From positions 3,506,501-3,570,500 of the forward strand of contig NZ_OY764327.1 of assembly GCF_963668385.1 (NCBI RefSeq): a stretch of 64,000 nucleotides of DNA, written 5' to 3'. Below, in pieces: positions 27,209 through 35,706 of the stretch. How positions within the stretch are numbered: position 1 is the stretch's first letter; each line of letters begins with the position of its first letter. The translations under genes and the position numbers were made by a program. This DNA comes from an uncultured Carboxylicivirga sp. (GTDB taxonomy: Bacteria > Bacteroidota > Bacteroidia > Bacteroidales > Marinilabiliaceae). A model generated the notes under the pieces. It did no database searches. It was not told the origin of the DNA and saw only the letters and a list, made by a program, of their open reading frames with translations.

Positions 27209-27826
27209 TTATAACTGCCATTGGTTATTGTTTGATGAGCTTAGTTGTATTTGGGAAATATGCTCGGCCTTATTGATAAATATTATTTTAACAGAACCAT
27301 CGGACATTAATTTAAATCGGCTGATAGAAGTGTTTTTTGGAGATTCCCATTGATGGTACGAATCTACTTCATAACCATGCAGAACGGTCCAAAAGGCACG
27401 GATTAATCCACCATGGCTCATGGCTGCAATTTTCTTTCCTTGATGATGAACCGAAATCAATTTAATAAATGCTTTTGCCCGATGGATGAGGTCTTGGGCT
27501 GTTTCGGCACCTTCAGGAAGTGTTTTCATATCCCAGTTTTTTGGAAAAGGTTTTCCTTGCCATCCGGCCAAATATCGTTCGCGAAGTAATGGCTTAGGAA
27601 TGATTGCCTGATTATTATGGTACTGGGTTATGGCTTGCATGCTTTCCATCGTACGTTTCAAATCGCTAGAATAAAACAGATCGAACGATTCATCTTTTAA
27701 AACCTCACCAACAGCTTGGGCTTGTAGTTTACCAATGGAACTTAATGTGCCGGGTGTTTGGCCTTGGCAAATGCCAGCTGCATTCTCTTCGGTTTCACCA
27801 TGTCGTATTAACCAAAAGTCAATCAT
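27209..27826 (-). CDS. Histidine phosphatase family protein (phosphoglycerate mutase-like; possibly alpha-ribazole phosphatase)
   Basis: 205 residues. The RHG signature is at the N terminus (LIRHGETEENAAGICQGQ, His9), followed by a second arginine motif (YSSDLKRTMES), the acid GAET and the second catalytic histidine in AAMSHGGLIRAF. It is a cytoplasmic phosphomonoesterase. CobC (alpha-ribazole-5'-phosphate phosphatase of cobalamin assembly) belongs to this family and the window holds cobalamin genes, but they are 22 kb away, so that assignment is only possible. It sits 86 bp downstream of the GH63 promoter region, which points away from it, so it is a separate unit. Confidence 0.82.
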   Translation of the reverse strand: MIDFWLIRHGETEENAAGICQGQTPGTLSSIGKLQAQAVGEVLKDESFDLFYSSDLKRTMESMQAITQYHNNQAIIPKPLLRERYLAGWQGKPFPKNWDMKTLPEGAETAQDLIHRAKAFIKLISVHHQGKKIAAMSHGGLIRAFWTVLHGYEVDSYHQWESPKNTSISRFKLMSDGSVKIIFINKAEHISQIQLSSSNNNQWQL

Positions 27827-28024
27827 TGAATTGTATTTTGTATTGCTCTTAGGAGCAGTTATTAATAGTTGCAGTGAAGATAGAAAACGAATGGAAATAT
27901 TTTAAACATTTCATTTAATTAACTAATGGGAGGTGGGGTGTTTAAATTCGTTATTAAGTTGAGTATTGTATAGGTAAAATGTTAGTCAGCTTGAGTTTTT
28001 ACTGATAATTTATAAAAGCACCTA

Positions 28025-28056
28025 TTGACTTATTGCATCTATTTTCTATAACTTTA
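28025..28056 (+). promoter_or_regulatory. Candidate promoter of the chemoreceptor gene
   Basis: TTG (28025-28027), 21-bp spacer, TAACTTTA (28049-28056), which matches seven of eight positions including spacers of TAnnTTTG. It lies 86 bp upstream of the start codon. The rest of the 316-bp divergent gap shows only a small TGCTC-TTAG-GAGCA hairpin at 27844-27857. Confidence 0.4.
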
Positions 28057-28142
28057 TTAATGAAGGATGATTCAAATAATATTTAATATAAGGAAATGGC
28101 AGAAAGTTTTGAATTATCCTTTTTAATCAAACCTCATTTATA

Positions 28143-30161
28143 ATGAAAAAATTCTCTGTAGCTACCAAGTTAATTGTTGTAGGATCATTAATAGTACTAA
28201 TGTCAACCGGTATTGTTGGATTATTGTCTATTCTTCAATCATCAAAGGCTCTAAGGCAAGAAAATTATGAAAAAGTTGAAGCTCTTTCGGGGTTAAAAAA
28301 ACATGAAATAGAAGAGTTTTATTTATCTCTGCTTAATAGTGTAAAAAGTCTTACCAATACCATGGATATAGGCTTATTATACAACGATCTGAAGCAATAT
28401 CATGATGATATGCACACTGGAGAACAGGATAATTTTGATATTAGTACACCTGAATACAATCAAATTCATGAGCGTTTTACAAGACACATGAGTAATATTG
28501 TTGAGAGTAATCAATATTACGACTTGTTTGTTATTTGTGCTGCACATGGTCATGTAATGTACACGTATGCTAAAGAAAGCGATTTGGGTGAAAATTTAGC
28601 ATACGGGCAACTTAAGAATAGTCATTTAGCTGAGGCATGGAAAGGTGCTATAGATAACAATGATGCTTATATTACCGATTTAAAACCATACGCACCAAGT
28701 AATGGTGCGCCGGCCCAATTTTTATCTTACCCTATTAATGACGAAAAAGGAACAACTTTAGCTGTATTAGTTATTCAGATACCTGATCCTTTGATTAATA
28801 ATATTATGACCAATCGTCTGGGATTGGGTGAAACTGGTGAGTCATATCTGGTTGGTAAGGATCATTTAATGCGTTCTGATTCTAGATTTCATGAAAAGGC
28901 GGTGCTAAACACTGAAGTTCATTCTCAAACCATGCAAAAAGCATTATTGGGAGAAAAAGGTATTGAAACGGTGAAAGATTATAGAGGTGAGAAAGTTATT
29001 AGTGCATATGACAAAATTGATGTTAAAGGACTTGATTGGATTATGTTAACTGAAATTGATCAGGCCGAAGTATTAGCTGCAACAGTTGTTTTACGTCGTT
29101 ATATAATTGTTACATCGGTTGTAATACTAATTTTATCAATACTATTTATCGGCTTTGGTTCCAGAATGATATCAAAACCAGTTAAGGATGCTGCCCGATT
29201 TGCAGAAGCCATTGCTTCAGGAGACTTAACTGCATCTATTGATTTTGATCAGGATGATGAAATTGGTCAAATGGTAAAAGCATTGACGGCTATGTCGGTT
29301 AAGCTTAAAGAAATAATATCATCGGTTATAACAGGATCTGATAATATAGCATCAGCCAGCCATCAATTAAGTGGTGCTTCACTACAAATGAGCCAAGGGG
29401 CTAGCGAACAAGCTTCCTCTGTTGAAGAGGTTTCATCCACTATGGAAGAAATGGTTTCTAACATTCAACAAAATACCGAAAATGCTACTCAAACTGAAAA
29501 AACAGCGGTTGTGGCAAAAACAGGTATCGACGAAGTAGAGCTAATATATAAGGAAGCAATTGAAGCAAATATGGCTATTTCTGAAAAGATAAATATAATT
29601 AACGACATTGCTTCACGAACTAATATACTGGCTCTTAATGCGGCTGTTGAAGCAGCTAGTTCAGGTCATCAGGGTAAAGGATTTGCTGTAGTTGCTGCTG
29701 AAGTGAAGAAACTTGCTGAGAGCAGTAAGCAAGCTGCAGAAGAAATAGTTTCTCTTGCCCAAAGAAGTTTTGAACAAGCAGAAAAAACAGGATTGAAATT
29801 ACAGGAAATAATACCAGAAGTTGAACGAACATCACAACTGGTGAAGGAAATTACGGCTGCTAGCACAGAGCAAAATCATGGAGCGAATCAGGTTAATAGT
29901 GCTTTGCAACAGCTAAACACCGTAACCCAACAGAATGCTTCGGTTAGTGAAGAATTGGCAACCAGTGCCGAAGAAATGAGTAGCCAGGCAGAACAACTCA
30001 AGGATATAATAAGCTTTTTTAAAGTAGATGGAGAGGGGAATTCAATTAGTCTAATCTCAGAAAAGAAATCAAAGAAAAAGATTAGAGCAAAAAGTGCAAA
30101 GGATAAGGATATACCAGAGCAGGAATTAGAGCGATTGATTGAAGATTTCGAAAGTAATTAA
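28143..30161 (+). CDS. Methyl-accepting chemotaxis protein
   Basis: 672 residues. TM1 (about 10-32), a periplasmic sensor of about 290 residues in dCache style ([48 protein letters not shown]), TM2 (about 322-345), HAMP (about 346-398) and a cytoplasmic signalling coiled coil. The hairpin tip is clear: [41 protein letters not shown] basic tail ([13 protein letters not shown]) precedes an acidic C terminus. The [14 protein letters not shown] segment is typical of Cache domains that bind small metabolites. No che or motility gene is nearby, so it must work with a chemosensory array encoded elsewhere. Confidence 0.93.
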   Translation: MKKFSVATKLIVVGSLIVLMSTGIVGLLSILQSSKALRQENYEKVEALSGLKKHEIEEFYLSLLNSVKSLTNTMDIGLLYNDLKQYHDDMHTGEQDNFDISTPEYNQIHERFTRHMSNIVESNQYYDLFVICAAHGHVMYTYAKESDLGENLAYGQLKNSHLAEAWKGAIDNNDAYITDLKPYAPSNGAPAQFLSYPINDEKGTTLAVLVIQIPDPLINNIMTNRLGLGETGESYLVGKDHLMRSDSRFHEKAVLNTEVHSQTMQKALLGEKGIETVKDYRGEKVISAYDKIDVKGLDWIMLTEIDQAEVLAATVVLRRYIIVTSVVILILSILFIGFGSRMISKPVKDAARFAEAIASGDLTASIDFDQDDEIGQMVKALTAMSVKLKEIISSVITGSDNIASASHQLSGASLQMSQGASEQASSVEEVSSTMEEMVSNIQQNTENATQTEKTAVVAKTGIDEVELIYKEAIEANMAISEKINIINDIASRTNILALNAAVEAASSGHQGKGFAVVAAEVKKLAESSKQAAEEIVSLAQRSFEQAEKTGLKLQEIIPEVERTSQLVKEITAASTEQNHGANQVNSALQQLNTVTQQNASVSEELATSAEEMSSQAEQLKDIISFFKVDGEGNSISLISEKKSKKKIRAKSAKDKDIPEQELERLIEDFESN

Positions 30162-30219
30162 TTCCTTTTTTAAGAACGGGGGTAGAAAAAATATGTTCAT
30201 TGACTTATTATAATAAACA

Positions 30220-30260
30220 AATCCCGGTATCAATAAAAGTAGGAACGTGATACCGGGATT
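30220..30260. terminator. Bidirectional terminator between convergent genes
   Basis: A perfect 13-bp inverted repeat, AATCCCGGTATCA / TGATACCGGGATT, with a 15-nt loop. It lies between the chemoreceptor gene (+) and the end of the ORP-like operon (-). Flanking T-runs are weak. Confidence 0.75.
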
Positions 30261-30328
30261 CGTAAAAATAAAACTAAACTGTACTAAAACTAAGTTTGAG
30301 TTCGGATATTTAAATCGAGCTCAACTAA

Positions 30329-32020
30329 TTATTTTTCTTTTTCGAAAGGCCAGCCCATAATGCCACCTTCCAATACTTTAATATTGGTGTAGCCATGAGC
30401 TTTTAATACACGAGAAGCTTCATAACCGCGTAAGGAGATTTTACAATAAGTCACAATTGGTGTGTCTTTGTCATCTGGTAGCTCTTGAATACGTTTACGC
30501 AGTTGACCAATAGGAATTAAAGTTTCTCCAGCTCCCAATCGGGTTTGTTCGTACTCGTCGGGTCCGCGGGTGTCTAGTAAATATAGGTGTTCATTCTTAT
30601 CAATTTTTTCTTTTACCTCTAATGCTGATATTCCATCGAATAATCCGCGCATTTTGTTTTGCATGATATGAGCTGTTGCAATGCTGTGATCTATGGCTAA
30701 TGAGAAAGGAGGAGCATAAGGTAAGTCATTATTTACCAAATCGTCTACAGTAAGTTTACCCATGATGGCAGTAGCCCATATAGCAATTTGTTTGCTCACA
30801 TCACCCGGACCAATAACTTGGGCACCCAGCACACGCCCTGTTTGTTTTTCGGCAACCAGTTTGGTGATGAGTAGTTTGCCATTCATAAAGCCGGGTTTGT
30901 CCGGACTAGCATTGACAACTTTTATGTAGTCTAATCCTTCTTTTTCAGCAACAGATTCTGATAAACCGGTTATACCCACTCCGTAGTCAAATATTTTACA
31001 CATACCGGTTTGAATGGTACCTTTAAATGTTGCAACATCATTTAGGATAACATTTTCGCCGGCAACCCGACCTTCAAGATTGGCAAGGTCACCGTATGGA
31101 GCCAACACTTTTTTGCCTGTTATTTTATTGGTCACCTCAATGCAATCGCCAACAGCATAAATGTCTTTATCTGATGTTTGCATATAATCATTAACCGATA
31201 TTCCACCCAAATCACCAATATCCAATCCAGCTTCGCGAGCCAGATCAACACGAGGTGTTACACCAATGGCAACAACAGCTAGTTCGCAAGGAATCTCGGT
31301 ACCGTTGGCTAGTTTTACAGCTTTTAGTTTGCCATTTTCGCCAATAAATTCGGCAACTCCGTTTTTTGTAATTACGTTGGCTTTGGTTTTTAAATAATTC
31401 TCAACTAGTTTAGCCATTTTCCAATCCAGGAAAGTTAGCAGTTGAGGTAATAATTCAATAAGAGTTAATTCAATTCCAGCCAAATGAAGTGCTTCAGTGG
31501 TTTCTATGCCAATTAATCCACCACCAATAACCACTGCTTTTTTAATGCTTTTATCATCGCGTATTTTGCGAAGGTAATCTGCATTTTGCATCGATTGTAA
31601 CGGAGTAATTCCTTCCAGATCAATGCCCGGAATAGGAGGCATTTTAGGAGTGGTACCGGTTGCAAGAATCAGCTTGTCGTATGTATGAGTCCCTGTTTCT
31701 CCTGTTGTCAAATCCTTATACTCAATCAGCATATTTTTACGGTCAATACGGGTTACTTCCGTATTAATCTTAGCCTCAATTCCTTTTGCATTGAGATAGT
31801 ATTTCGGATCGCGAACAACTCCTGTTGGTGTACAAAGTAATTTATTTCTGTCATCGAAAAAACCACCTACATAATAAGGATACCCGCAAGAAGCCATTGA
31901 TAAATCAGGGGCTTTCTGGAAGATAGTAATTTCAGCAAACTCGTCTAATCGTCTTGCTCTGGCTGCGGCTTTAGGTCCGGCAGCAGATCCACCAATAATA
32001 ACGATTCGTTTATTTTTCAT
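30329..32020 (-). CDS. CoA-disulfide/persulfide reductase with C-terminal rhodanese domain
   Basis: 563 residues. It is an FAD/NAD(P)H disulfide-oxidoreductase of the CoADR class: FAD loop IIGGSAAGPKAAARARR at the N terminus, single active Cys45 in ASCGYPYYVGG, NAD loop VVIGGGLIGIETTEAL, and a second FAD motif IYAVGDC. Residues from about 470 form a rhodanese domain with intact loop cysteine C526 (VTYCKISLRGYEA). The arrangement matches CoADR-Rhd enzymes and NADH-dependent persulfide reductases, which reduce CoA disulfide, polysulfide or persulfides. It starts 24 bp after the mrp gene and is the last gene of the ORP-like operon, suggesting sulfur supply or handling for that system. Confidence 0.88.
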   Translation of the reverse strand: MKNKRIVIIGGSAAGPKAAARARRLDEFAEITIFQKAPDLSMASCGYPYYVGGFFDDRNKLLCTPTGVVRDPKYYLNAKGIEAKINTEVTRIDRKNMLIEYKDLTTGETGTHTYDKLILATGTTPKMPPIPGIDLEGITPLQSMQNADYLRKIRDDKSIKKAVVIGGGLIGIETTEALHLAGIELTLIELLPQLLTFLDWKMAKLVENYLKTKANVITKNGVAEFIGENGKLKAVKLANGTEIPCELAVVAIGVTPRVDLAREAGLDIGDLGGISVNDYMQTSDKDIYAVGDCIEVTNKITGKKVLAPYGDLANLEGRVAGENVILNDVATFKGTIQTGMCKIFDYGVGITGLSESVAEKEGLDYIKVVNASPDKPGFMNGKLLITKLVAEKQTGRVLGAQVIGPGDVSKQIAIWATAIMGKLTVDDLVNNDLPYAPPFSLAIDHSIATAHIMQNKMRGLFDGISALEVKEKIDKNEHLYLLDTRGPDEYEQTRLGAGETLIPIGQLRKRIQELPDDKDTPIVTYCKISLRGYEASRVLKAHGYTNIKVLEGGIMGWPFEKEK

Positions 32021-32044
32021 TTGGACTCGGATTTAAGTTGATAA

Positions 32045-32866
32045 TTAATTTACTTGTTTGAGTATATTATTTGTCAGCTCTTGAAAAGCCTTATGAACAG
32101 ATGGGGTATCGGTTAGAAAGATGTTTTTTCCTTTGTCTGATGTTTCTTCAATCTCCATTACCAATGGTATTTGCCCAATCAAAGGAGCATTTAACTCATC
32201 AGCTAATTGTTGACCTCCGCCTTTGCCAAAAATAAAGTAGCGTTCATCGGGATGATTAGCAGGTGTAAACCAGGCCATGTTTTCGATGATTCCCAAAACA
32301 GGCGTTTGTACATGAGGATTTGCGAACATATATCCGGCTTTGCGGCCATCCGCAACGGCTAATTGTTGTGGTGTAATTACAATTAAAGCTTTGGCTTTTT
32401 TGATGTCCTGAGCCATGGTAATGGCAATGTCACCGGTTCCGGGAGGCATATCAATCAACAGAAAATCCAGTGCACCCCATTTGGTATCTTCCATTACTTG
32501 TTTCAGCGTTTTTGATGCCATCGGACCACGCCAAATCATGGCATCTTCCTCTTTAGTTAGTAAACCAATCGACATTATTTTAACGCCATATTTTTCAATG
32601 GGGATAATTCTTGCTTTGTCGTTTTCTTTTTCAGCAACTGGTCGTTCGTTTGTGATGTCAAACAACAAAGGAACCGATGGTCCATATACGTCTGCATCAA
32701 GCAAACCCGTTTTGTATCCTTCGCGGGCCAAACTAATAGCAAGGTTAGCTGCCATGGTTGATTTTCCAACACCTCCTTTTCCCGACGCTACCAAAATAAC
32801 GTTCTTAACAGAACTTAAAAGCTCGGGTTGCTTTTGCAAAGGTGTTACCATTTTATAATCGGACAT
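32045..32866 (-). CDS. mrp: Mrp/NBP35-type Fe-S carrier ATPase
   Basis: 273 residues. Deviant Walker A GKGGVGKST at 29-37, switch LLDADVYGPSVP, Walker B-like LLIDMPPGTGDIAI and the MIWRGPMASKTL segment are all present, so it is an Mrp/ApbC ATPase. Two things are absent: the N-terminal MIP18/DUF59 domain of longer Mrp proteins, and the CxxC cluster ligand pair, replaced by ENMAWFTPANHPDERYFIFGKGG. I recall similar cysteine-free versions in other Bacteroidota Mrp proteins. It would shuttle or assemble a metal-sulfur cluster in the cytoplasm; an Mrp protein (DVU2109) is also part of the Desulfovibrio ORP gene set. Confidence 0.88.
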   Translation of the reverse strand: MSDYKMVTPLQKQPELLSSVKNVILVASGKGGVGKSTMAANLAISLAREGYKTGLLDADVYGPSVPLLFDITNERPVAEKENDKARIIPIEKYGVKIMSIGLLTKEEDAMIWRGPMASKTLKQVMEDTKWGALDFLLIDMPPGTGDIAITMAQDIKKAKALIVITPQQLAVADGRKAGYMFANPHVQTPVLGIIENMAWFTPANHPDERYFIFGKGGGQQLADELNAPLIGQIPLVMEIEETSDKGKNIFLTDTPSVHKAFQELTNNILKQVN

Positions 32867-32872
32867 GATTTT

Positions 32873-33784
32873 TTATTGATGAGTTATAATTGTGTTTTTC
32901 GATAAAAGTTCGGGTTGATACTCGATCAACTTATTCCATATATTTTTTATGGCTTCAGCCGGTTCGGACGAAGGAGCATATTCAAAGATGTTTTTTTGCT
33001 CTTTCATAGCTTCCCAAAATATTTTCGAATAGGGTACTTTGCCTATTAATGGGACATTCCTACTACTTAAGCTATCTATTATCTTTTCTTCAACAGTATG
33101 ATTGATGCCTGCTTTATTTAAAATAGCATAAGCAGGAATTTTAAAAGTCTCGATTAAATCCAATACCCTTAAGGCGTCGTGCTGGCCCGATAGTGTTGGT
33201 TCAATAACCAACAAAACCATATTCGATCCTGTTAAAGATGCTATCACAGGACACCCAATTCCCGGAGGTCCGTCGTTGAGTAAAATTCCCGCACTTTGTT
33301 TGGATGCCAGGTCTTTTGCTTTTTTGCGAATAAAAGTAACCAGTTTGCCAGAGTTTTCTTCGCCTGGTTCCATTTGAGCATGCACAAATGATCCGAATCG
33401 GGTTTCCGACTCGTACCACTTGTGATCATTAATCGGATAGGTTTTAATGGAAGACTGTGGGCAGGCTCGTTCGCACAAACGGCAACCTTCGCAATTGAAA
33501 GGATCAATTACGTATTGTCCGTCATGGTCTTGTTTGATTGCATTAAAACGGCACAGCGATTCGCACAAGCCACACTGAGAGCATGTATCCGTATTTATTT
33601 TAGCTGTCTGGCCACTTATGAAGTTTCCCTGCTCTTTAATGGTTGGAGTAAGAATCAGAAATAGATCGGCAGCATCAACATCGTTATCGCACATGACCGC
33701 TGGTGCAACAAGGCTTGCTAATGCCGCCGTAATGGTTGTTTTTCCTGTGCCACCTTTGCCGCTTAAAACTGTAATCTCAAGCAT
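32873..33784 (-). CDS. MinD-like ATPase with inserted 2x[4Fe-4S] ferredoxin domain (ORP-complex type), second copy
   Basis: 303 residues. P-loop VLSGKGGTGKTTITAAL at the N terminus. Two ferredoxin motifs lie at about 66-115 (CSQCGLCESLC, CEGCRLCERAC), and the ATPase fold continues with LLNDGPPGIGCPVIAS and LVIEPTLSGQHDALR. It is a paralogue of the next gene upstream, and its start overlaps that gene's end by 8 bp (coupled translation). Such pairs (DVU2103/DVU2104) accompany the orange protein in Desulfovibrio. It is followed by mrp after 6 bp. It should be a cytoplasmic partner that loads or moves a metal-sulfur cofactor; the exact role is unproven. Confidence 0.87.
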   Translation of the reverse strand: MLEITVLSGKGGTGKTTITAALASLVAPAVMCDNDVDAADLFLILTPTIKEQGNFISGQTAKINTDTCSQCGLCESLCRFNAIKQDHDGQYVIDPFNCEGCRLCERACPQSSIKTYPINDHKWYESETRFGSFVHAQMEPGEENSGKLVTFIRKKAKDLASKQSAGILLNDGPPGIGCPVIASLTGSNMVLLVIEPTLSGQHDALRVLDLIETFKIPAYAILNKAGINHTVEEKIIDSLSSRNVPLIGKVPYSKIFWEAMKEQKNIFEYAPSSEPAEAIKNIWNKLIEYQPELLSKNTIITHQ

Positions 33785-34655
33785 AATGAACCCACTTGTT
33801 TTTTAGTTTAGAAATTAATGCGGTGTATGCCTTATTAATTTCATCAGGTATGTTTTTTAATATATTACCTTGTGCATATAATGATGCATAATTAACATCA
33901 AAAGGAATTTCGGCTAATATTTCTATTCCTTCGTTCAGAAGGTAAGTATGTGTGTCGTCAAAACCTTTGTCTGCTTTATTAATAATTACTCCAAAGGGTT
34001 TATCTAACTTTCGGACTAATTCAATCATTAATTTAAGATCGTGCAGACCAAATGGAGTTGGTTCGGTAACCAATATTATATAGTTGGCTAAACTAACAGT
34101 AGAAACAACTGAGCAACTGGTTCCGGGAGGAGCATCGTACAAAACAATATCTCCGTTGATCCATTCATCTTGAACCAACTGATTGATAACCATGGTTTGC
34201 ATGGCTGAACCAACTTTTAGTTTTCCTTCGATTAAAGGCGTGTTATTATTATCTCCGTATTTTATTAATTGCCCAATTGAGTGTTGCTGCTCTTCTAAAG
34301 CATTATGAGGACAAGCATAAAGACAAGCACCGCACGAATGACACAAAGCAGAATTGACTTCGGCAAAACCAGCAGGAGGAATAACCACAATGGCATTAAA
34401 TTCGCAGTACTCAACGCACTTGCGACAGAATGTACATTGATCAGTATTGATAAATGGTATTGATTGAGAAACGTTCTTTCTTTCAATAGGCTTCAAATTG
34501 TCAAAGAAAAGAGACGAATTCGGTTCTTCTACATCACAATCGGCTATTTGCACATTGGGTGTAATATTCTCTTTAATAAAATGAAATAAATTGACTGTAA
34601 CGGTTGTTTTTCCAGTACCTCCTTTGCCACTTGCTATAGCTATCCTTATTGGCAT
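33777..34655 (-). CDS. MinD-like ATPase with inserted 2x[4Fe-4S] ferredoxin domain (ORP-complex type), first copy
   Basis: 292 residues. P-loop IASGKGGTGKTTVTVNLF at the N terminus, SLFFDNL, then two ferredoxin clusters at about 73-122 (CTFCRKCVEYC, CHSCGACLYAC), then LYDAPPGTSCSVVSTV and LVTEPTPFGLHDLKL. This is the same domain order as the following paralogue, with which it overlaps by 8 bp. Two unlike copies suggest a heterodimer. It lies in one operon with the NifX/ORP-like protein and Mrp, the same set as the Desulfovibrio ORP complex. A hairpin (34684-34714) lies just upstream in the 101-bp gap to the DUF5320 gene. Confidence 0.87.
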   Translation of the reverse strand: MPIRIAIASGKGGTGKTTVTVNLFHFIKENITPNVQIADCDVEEPNSSLFFDNLKPIERKNVSQSIPFINTDQCTFCRKCVEYCEFNAIVVIPPAGFAEVNSALCHSCGACLYACPHNALEEQQHSIGQLIKYGDNNNTPLIEGKLKVGSAMQTMVINQLVQDEWINGDIVLYDAPPGTSCSVVSTVSLANYIILVTEPTPFGLHDLKLMIELVRKLDKPFGVIINKADKGFDDTHTYLLNEGIEILAEIPFDVNYASLYAQGNILKNIPDEINKAYTALISKLKNKWVHYA

Positions 34656-34683
34656 TTGTGTTTAATGTTAACAGGGTTGAAAT

Positions 34684-34714
34684 GGTGGAGAGTCTGCCCC
34701 ACAAACTCTCCACC
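34684..34714 (-). promoter_or_regulatory. Intra-operon hairpin between the DUF5320 and ATPase genes
   Basis: A perfect 10-bp inverted repeat, GGTGGAGAGT / ACTCTCCACC, with an 11-nt loop, without a T-run on the minus strand. It may stabilise or process the mRNA, or act as a leaky terminator that lowers ATPase expression relative to the first three genes. Confidence 0.55.
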
Positions 34715-34756
34715 GTAATACTCAGACAAAGTTAAAGACAGATTAAAGATTGAGTG

Positions 34757-34939
34757 CTAACCTTTATCTGATTCAAACCACTTAAATCCACGTCCTTTTC
34801 CACGACCTGAATTTCTTCCCATTCCACTTCCTGCTGAAGAAGAACGATTGTTGCTTTTGTTCGAAGACTGGCATTTGCCTTGTCTTCTTCCGGTTCCAGA
34901 ACCTTGTCCTGCAGGACCGGTACCATCCATTCTTGGCAT
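34757..34939 (-). CDS. DUF5320-like small Gly/Ser/Arg-rich protein
   Basis: 60 residues: starts MPRMDGTGPAGQGSGTGRRQGKC, the characteristic opening of DUF5320-type proteins (MP-x-DGTGP-x-G-x-G-x-TGR-x-x-G-x-C), followed by a low-complexity Ser/Asn/Gly/Arg stretch and FKWFESDKG. One cysteine is present. Genes of this kind regularly accompany NifX-like proteins and MinD-like ferredoxin ATPases in anaerobes; the function is unknown. It lies 9 bp after the NifX-like gene. A longer-looking frame on the same strand (34732-34926) is an out-of-frame shadow. Confidence 0.75.
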   Translation of the reverse strand: MPRMDGTGPAGQGSGTGRRQGKCQSSNKSNNRSSSAGSGMGRNSGRGKGRGFKWFESDKG

Positions 34940-34948
34940 AATGTTAAA

Positions 34949-35266
34949 TTAATGAGCTATTTGTTCGATGATAGATGATATTTTTTTAGTGTCATCATCT
35001 AGCATAACCATTTGAATTTTAAATTTATCCAACATGTCTTTTGCCTTAGGGCCAAAATCTCCCGAGATTACTCTTGTGGCGCCCAACTCAATAATTTTTT
35101 CGGCAGCTTTAACTCCAGCTCCACTGTTGGCATTTACATTTTCGTTTTCGATAAACGAAGTTGACTTATCTTCAGTATCAAAAATGCAGAAATAGGCAGC
35201 ACGTCCAAAACGAAGATCGAAATTTGAATCAAGAGTATTGTTTGTTGATGTAATTGCTATTTTCAT
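34949..35266 (-). CDS. NifX/NifB-C-type Fe-Mo cofactor-binding family protein (orange-protein-like)
   Basis: 105 residues: MKIAITSTNNTLDSNFDLRFGRAAYFCIFD, then NVNANSGAGVKAAEKIIELGATRVISGDFGPKAKDMLDKFKIQM. This is the dinitrogenase iron-molybdenum cofactor family, in the single-domain size of the Desulfovibrio orange protein (ORP), which carries a Mo-Cu-S cluster bound non-covalently. Only one cysteine is present, so cluster binding would also have to be largely non-covalent. It lies 3 bp after the DUF134 regulator gene and 9 bp before DUF5320. There is no nif gene in the window, so nitrogen fixation is not implied. Confidence 0.85.
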   Translation of the reverse strand: MKIAITSTNNTLDSNFDLRFGRAAYFCIFDTEDKSTSFIENENVNANSGAGVKAAEKIIELGATRVISGDFGPKAKDMLDKFKIQMVMLDDDTKKISSIIEQIAH

Positions 35267-35269
35267 GAT

Positions 35270-35683
35270 TTACTTGTTATGGATTGATAGTATTGACTCA
35301 ATATTTTTTGATTGGCACATTGGACAACAATCATTTTTTGAAGCATCCGGAATGTTAAAACGAGCATTACATCGGTTACATACATACCAACTTTCGTCCA
35401 TGTGTGCATTCCCAAAAACAGTTTTTATTTCTTTGGTTTCGACTAGTGCTTCAGCTATTTTTCGTCGAGCCGTTTCGTAAATTCTTGCAAAAGTAGCTCG
35501 TGAGATTCCCATTAGTTTCGAAGCTTCTAGTTGATTCATTAAGTCGTAATCAGCTAATTTTATGGCTTCGTATTCTTCATATAATAATTCAACAGAGCGG
35601 TTGTTGGGTCTGTGTCCGTATGGTTTGTACCCTTTAAATCCCGGCGGAGCAACTATCTTTCTTAATCTTCTTCGACGTGGCAT
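35270..35683 (-). CDS. DUF134-family DNA-binding regulator with C-terminal zinc ribbon
   Basis: 137 residues. The N-terminal part is DUF134: MPRRRRLRKIVAPPGFKGYKP, then ELLYEEYEAIKLADYDLMNQLEASKLMGISRATFARIYETARRKIAEAL, an obvious helix-turn-helix of sigma-factor region 4 type. A C-terminal extension (about 100-132) has two CxxC pairs (WYVCNRCNARF, CCPMCQS), probably a zinc ribbon or redox-sensitive site. It is the first gene of the ORP-like operon and likely binds the paired repeats in its own promoter. The Desulfovibrio ORP operons use a sigma54 activator instead. Confidence 0.87.
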   Translation of the reverse strand: MPRRRRLRKIVAPPGFKGYKPYGHRPNNRSVELLYEEYEAIKLADYDLMNQLEASKLMGISRATFARIYETARRKIAEALVETKEIKTVFGNAHMDESWYVCNRCNARFNIPDASKNDCCPMCQSKNIESILSIHNK

Positions 35684-35706
35684 ATATGCTTCTATTTTTT
35701 TAATAA

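Noticed and set aside
27209-27826. Firm assignment of the histidine phosphatase as CobC
   Set aside because: Only family motifs are visible and no cobalamin assembly gene is adjacent; kept as a possibility only.
34732-34926. A 64-codon frame on the minus strand overlapping the DUF5320 gene
   Set aside because: It is out of frame with the recognisable MPRMDGTGP start and has no family pattern; it is a shadow frame.
34949-35266. Nitrogen fixation locus, suggested by the NifX/NifB-like protein
   Set aside because: No nifH/D/K/E/N/B gene is present; the neighbours match the ORP complex set instead.
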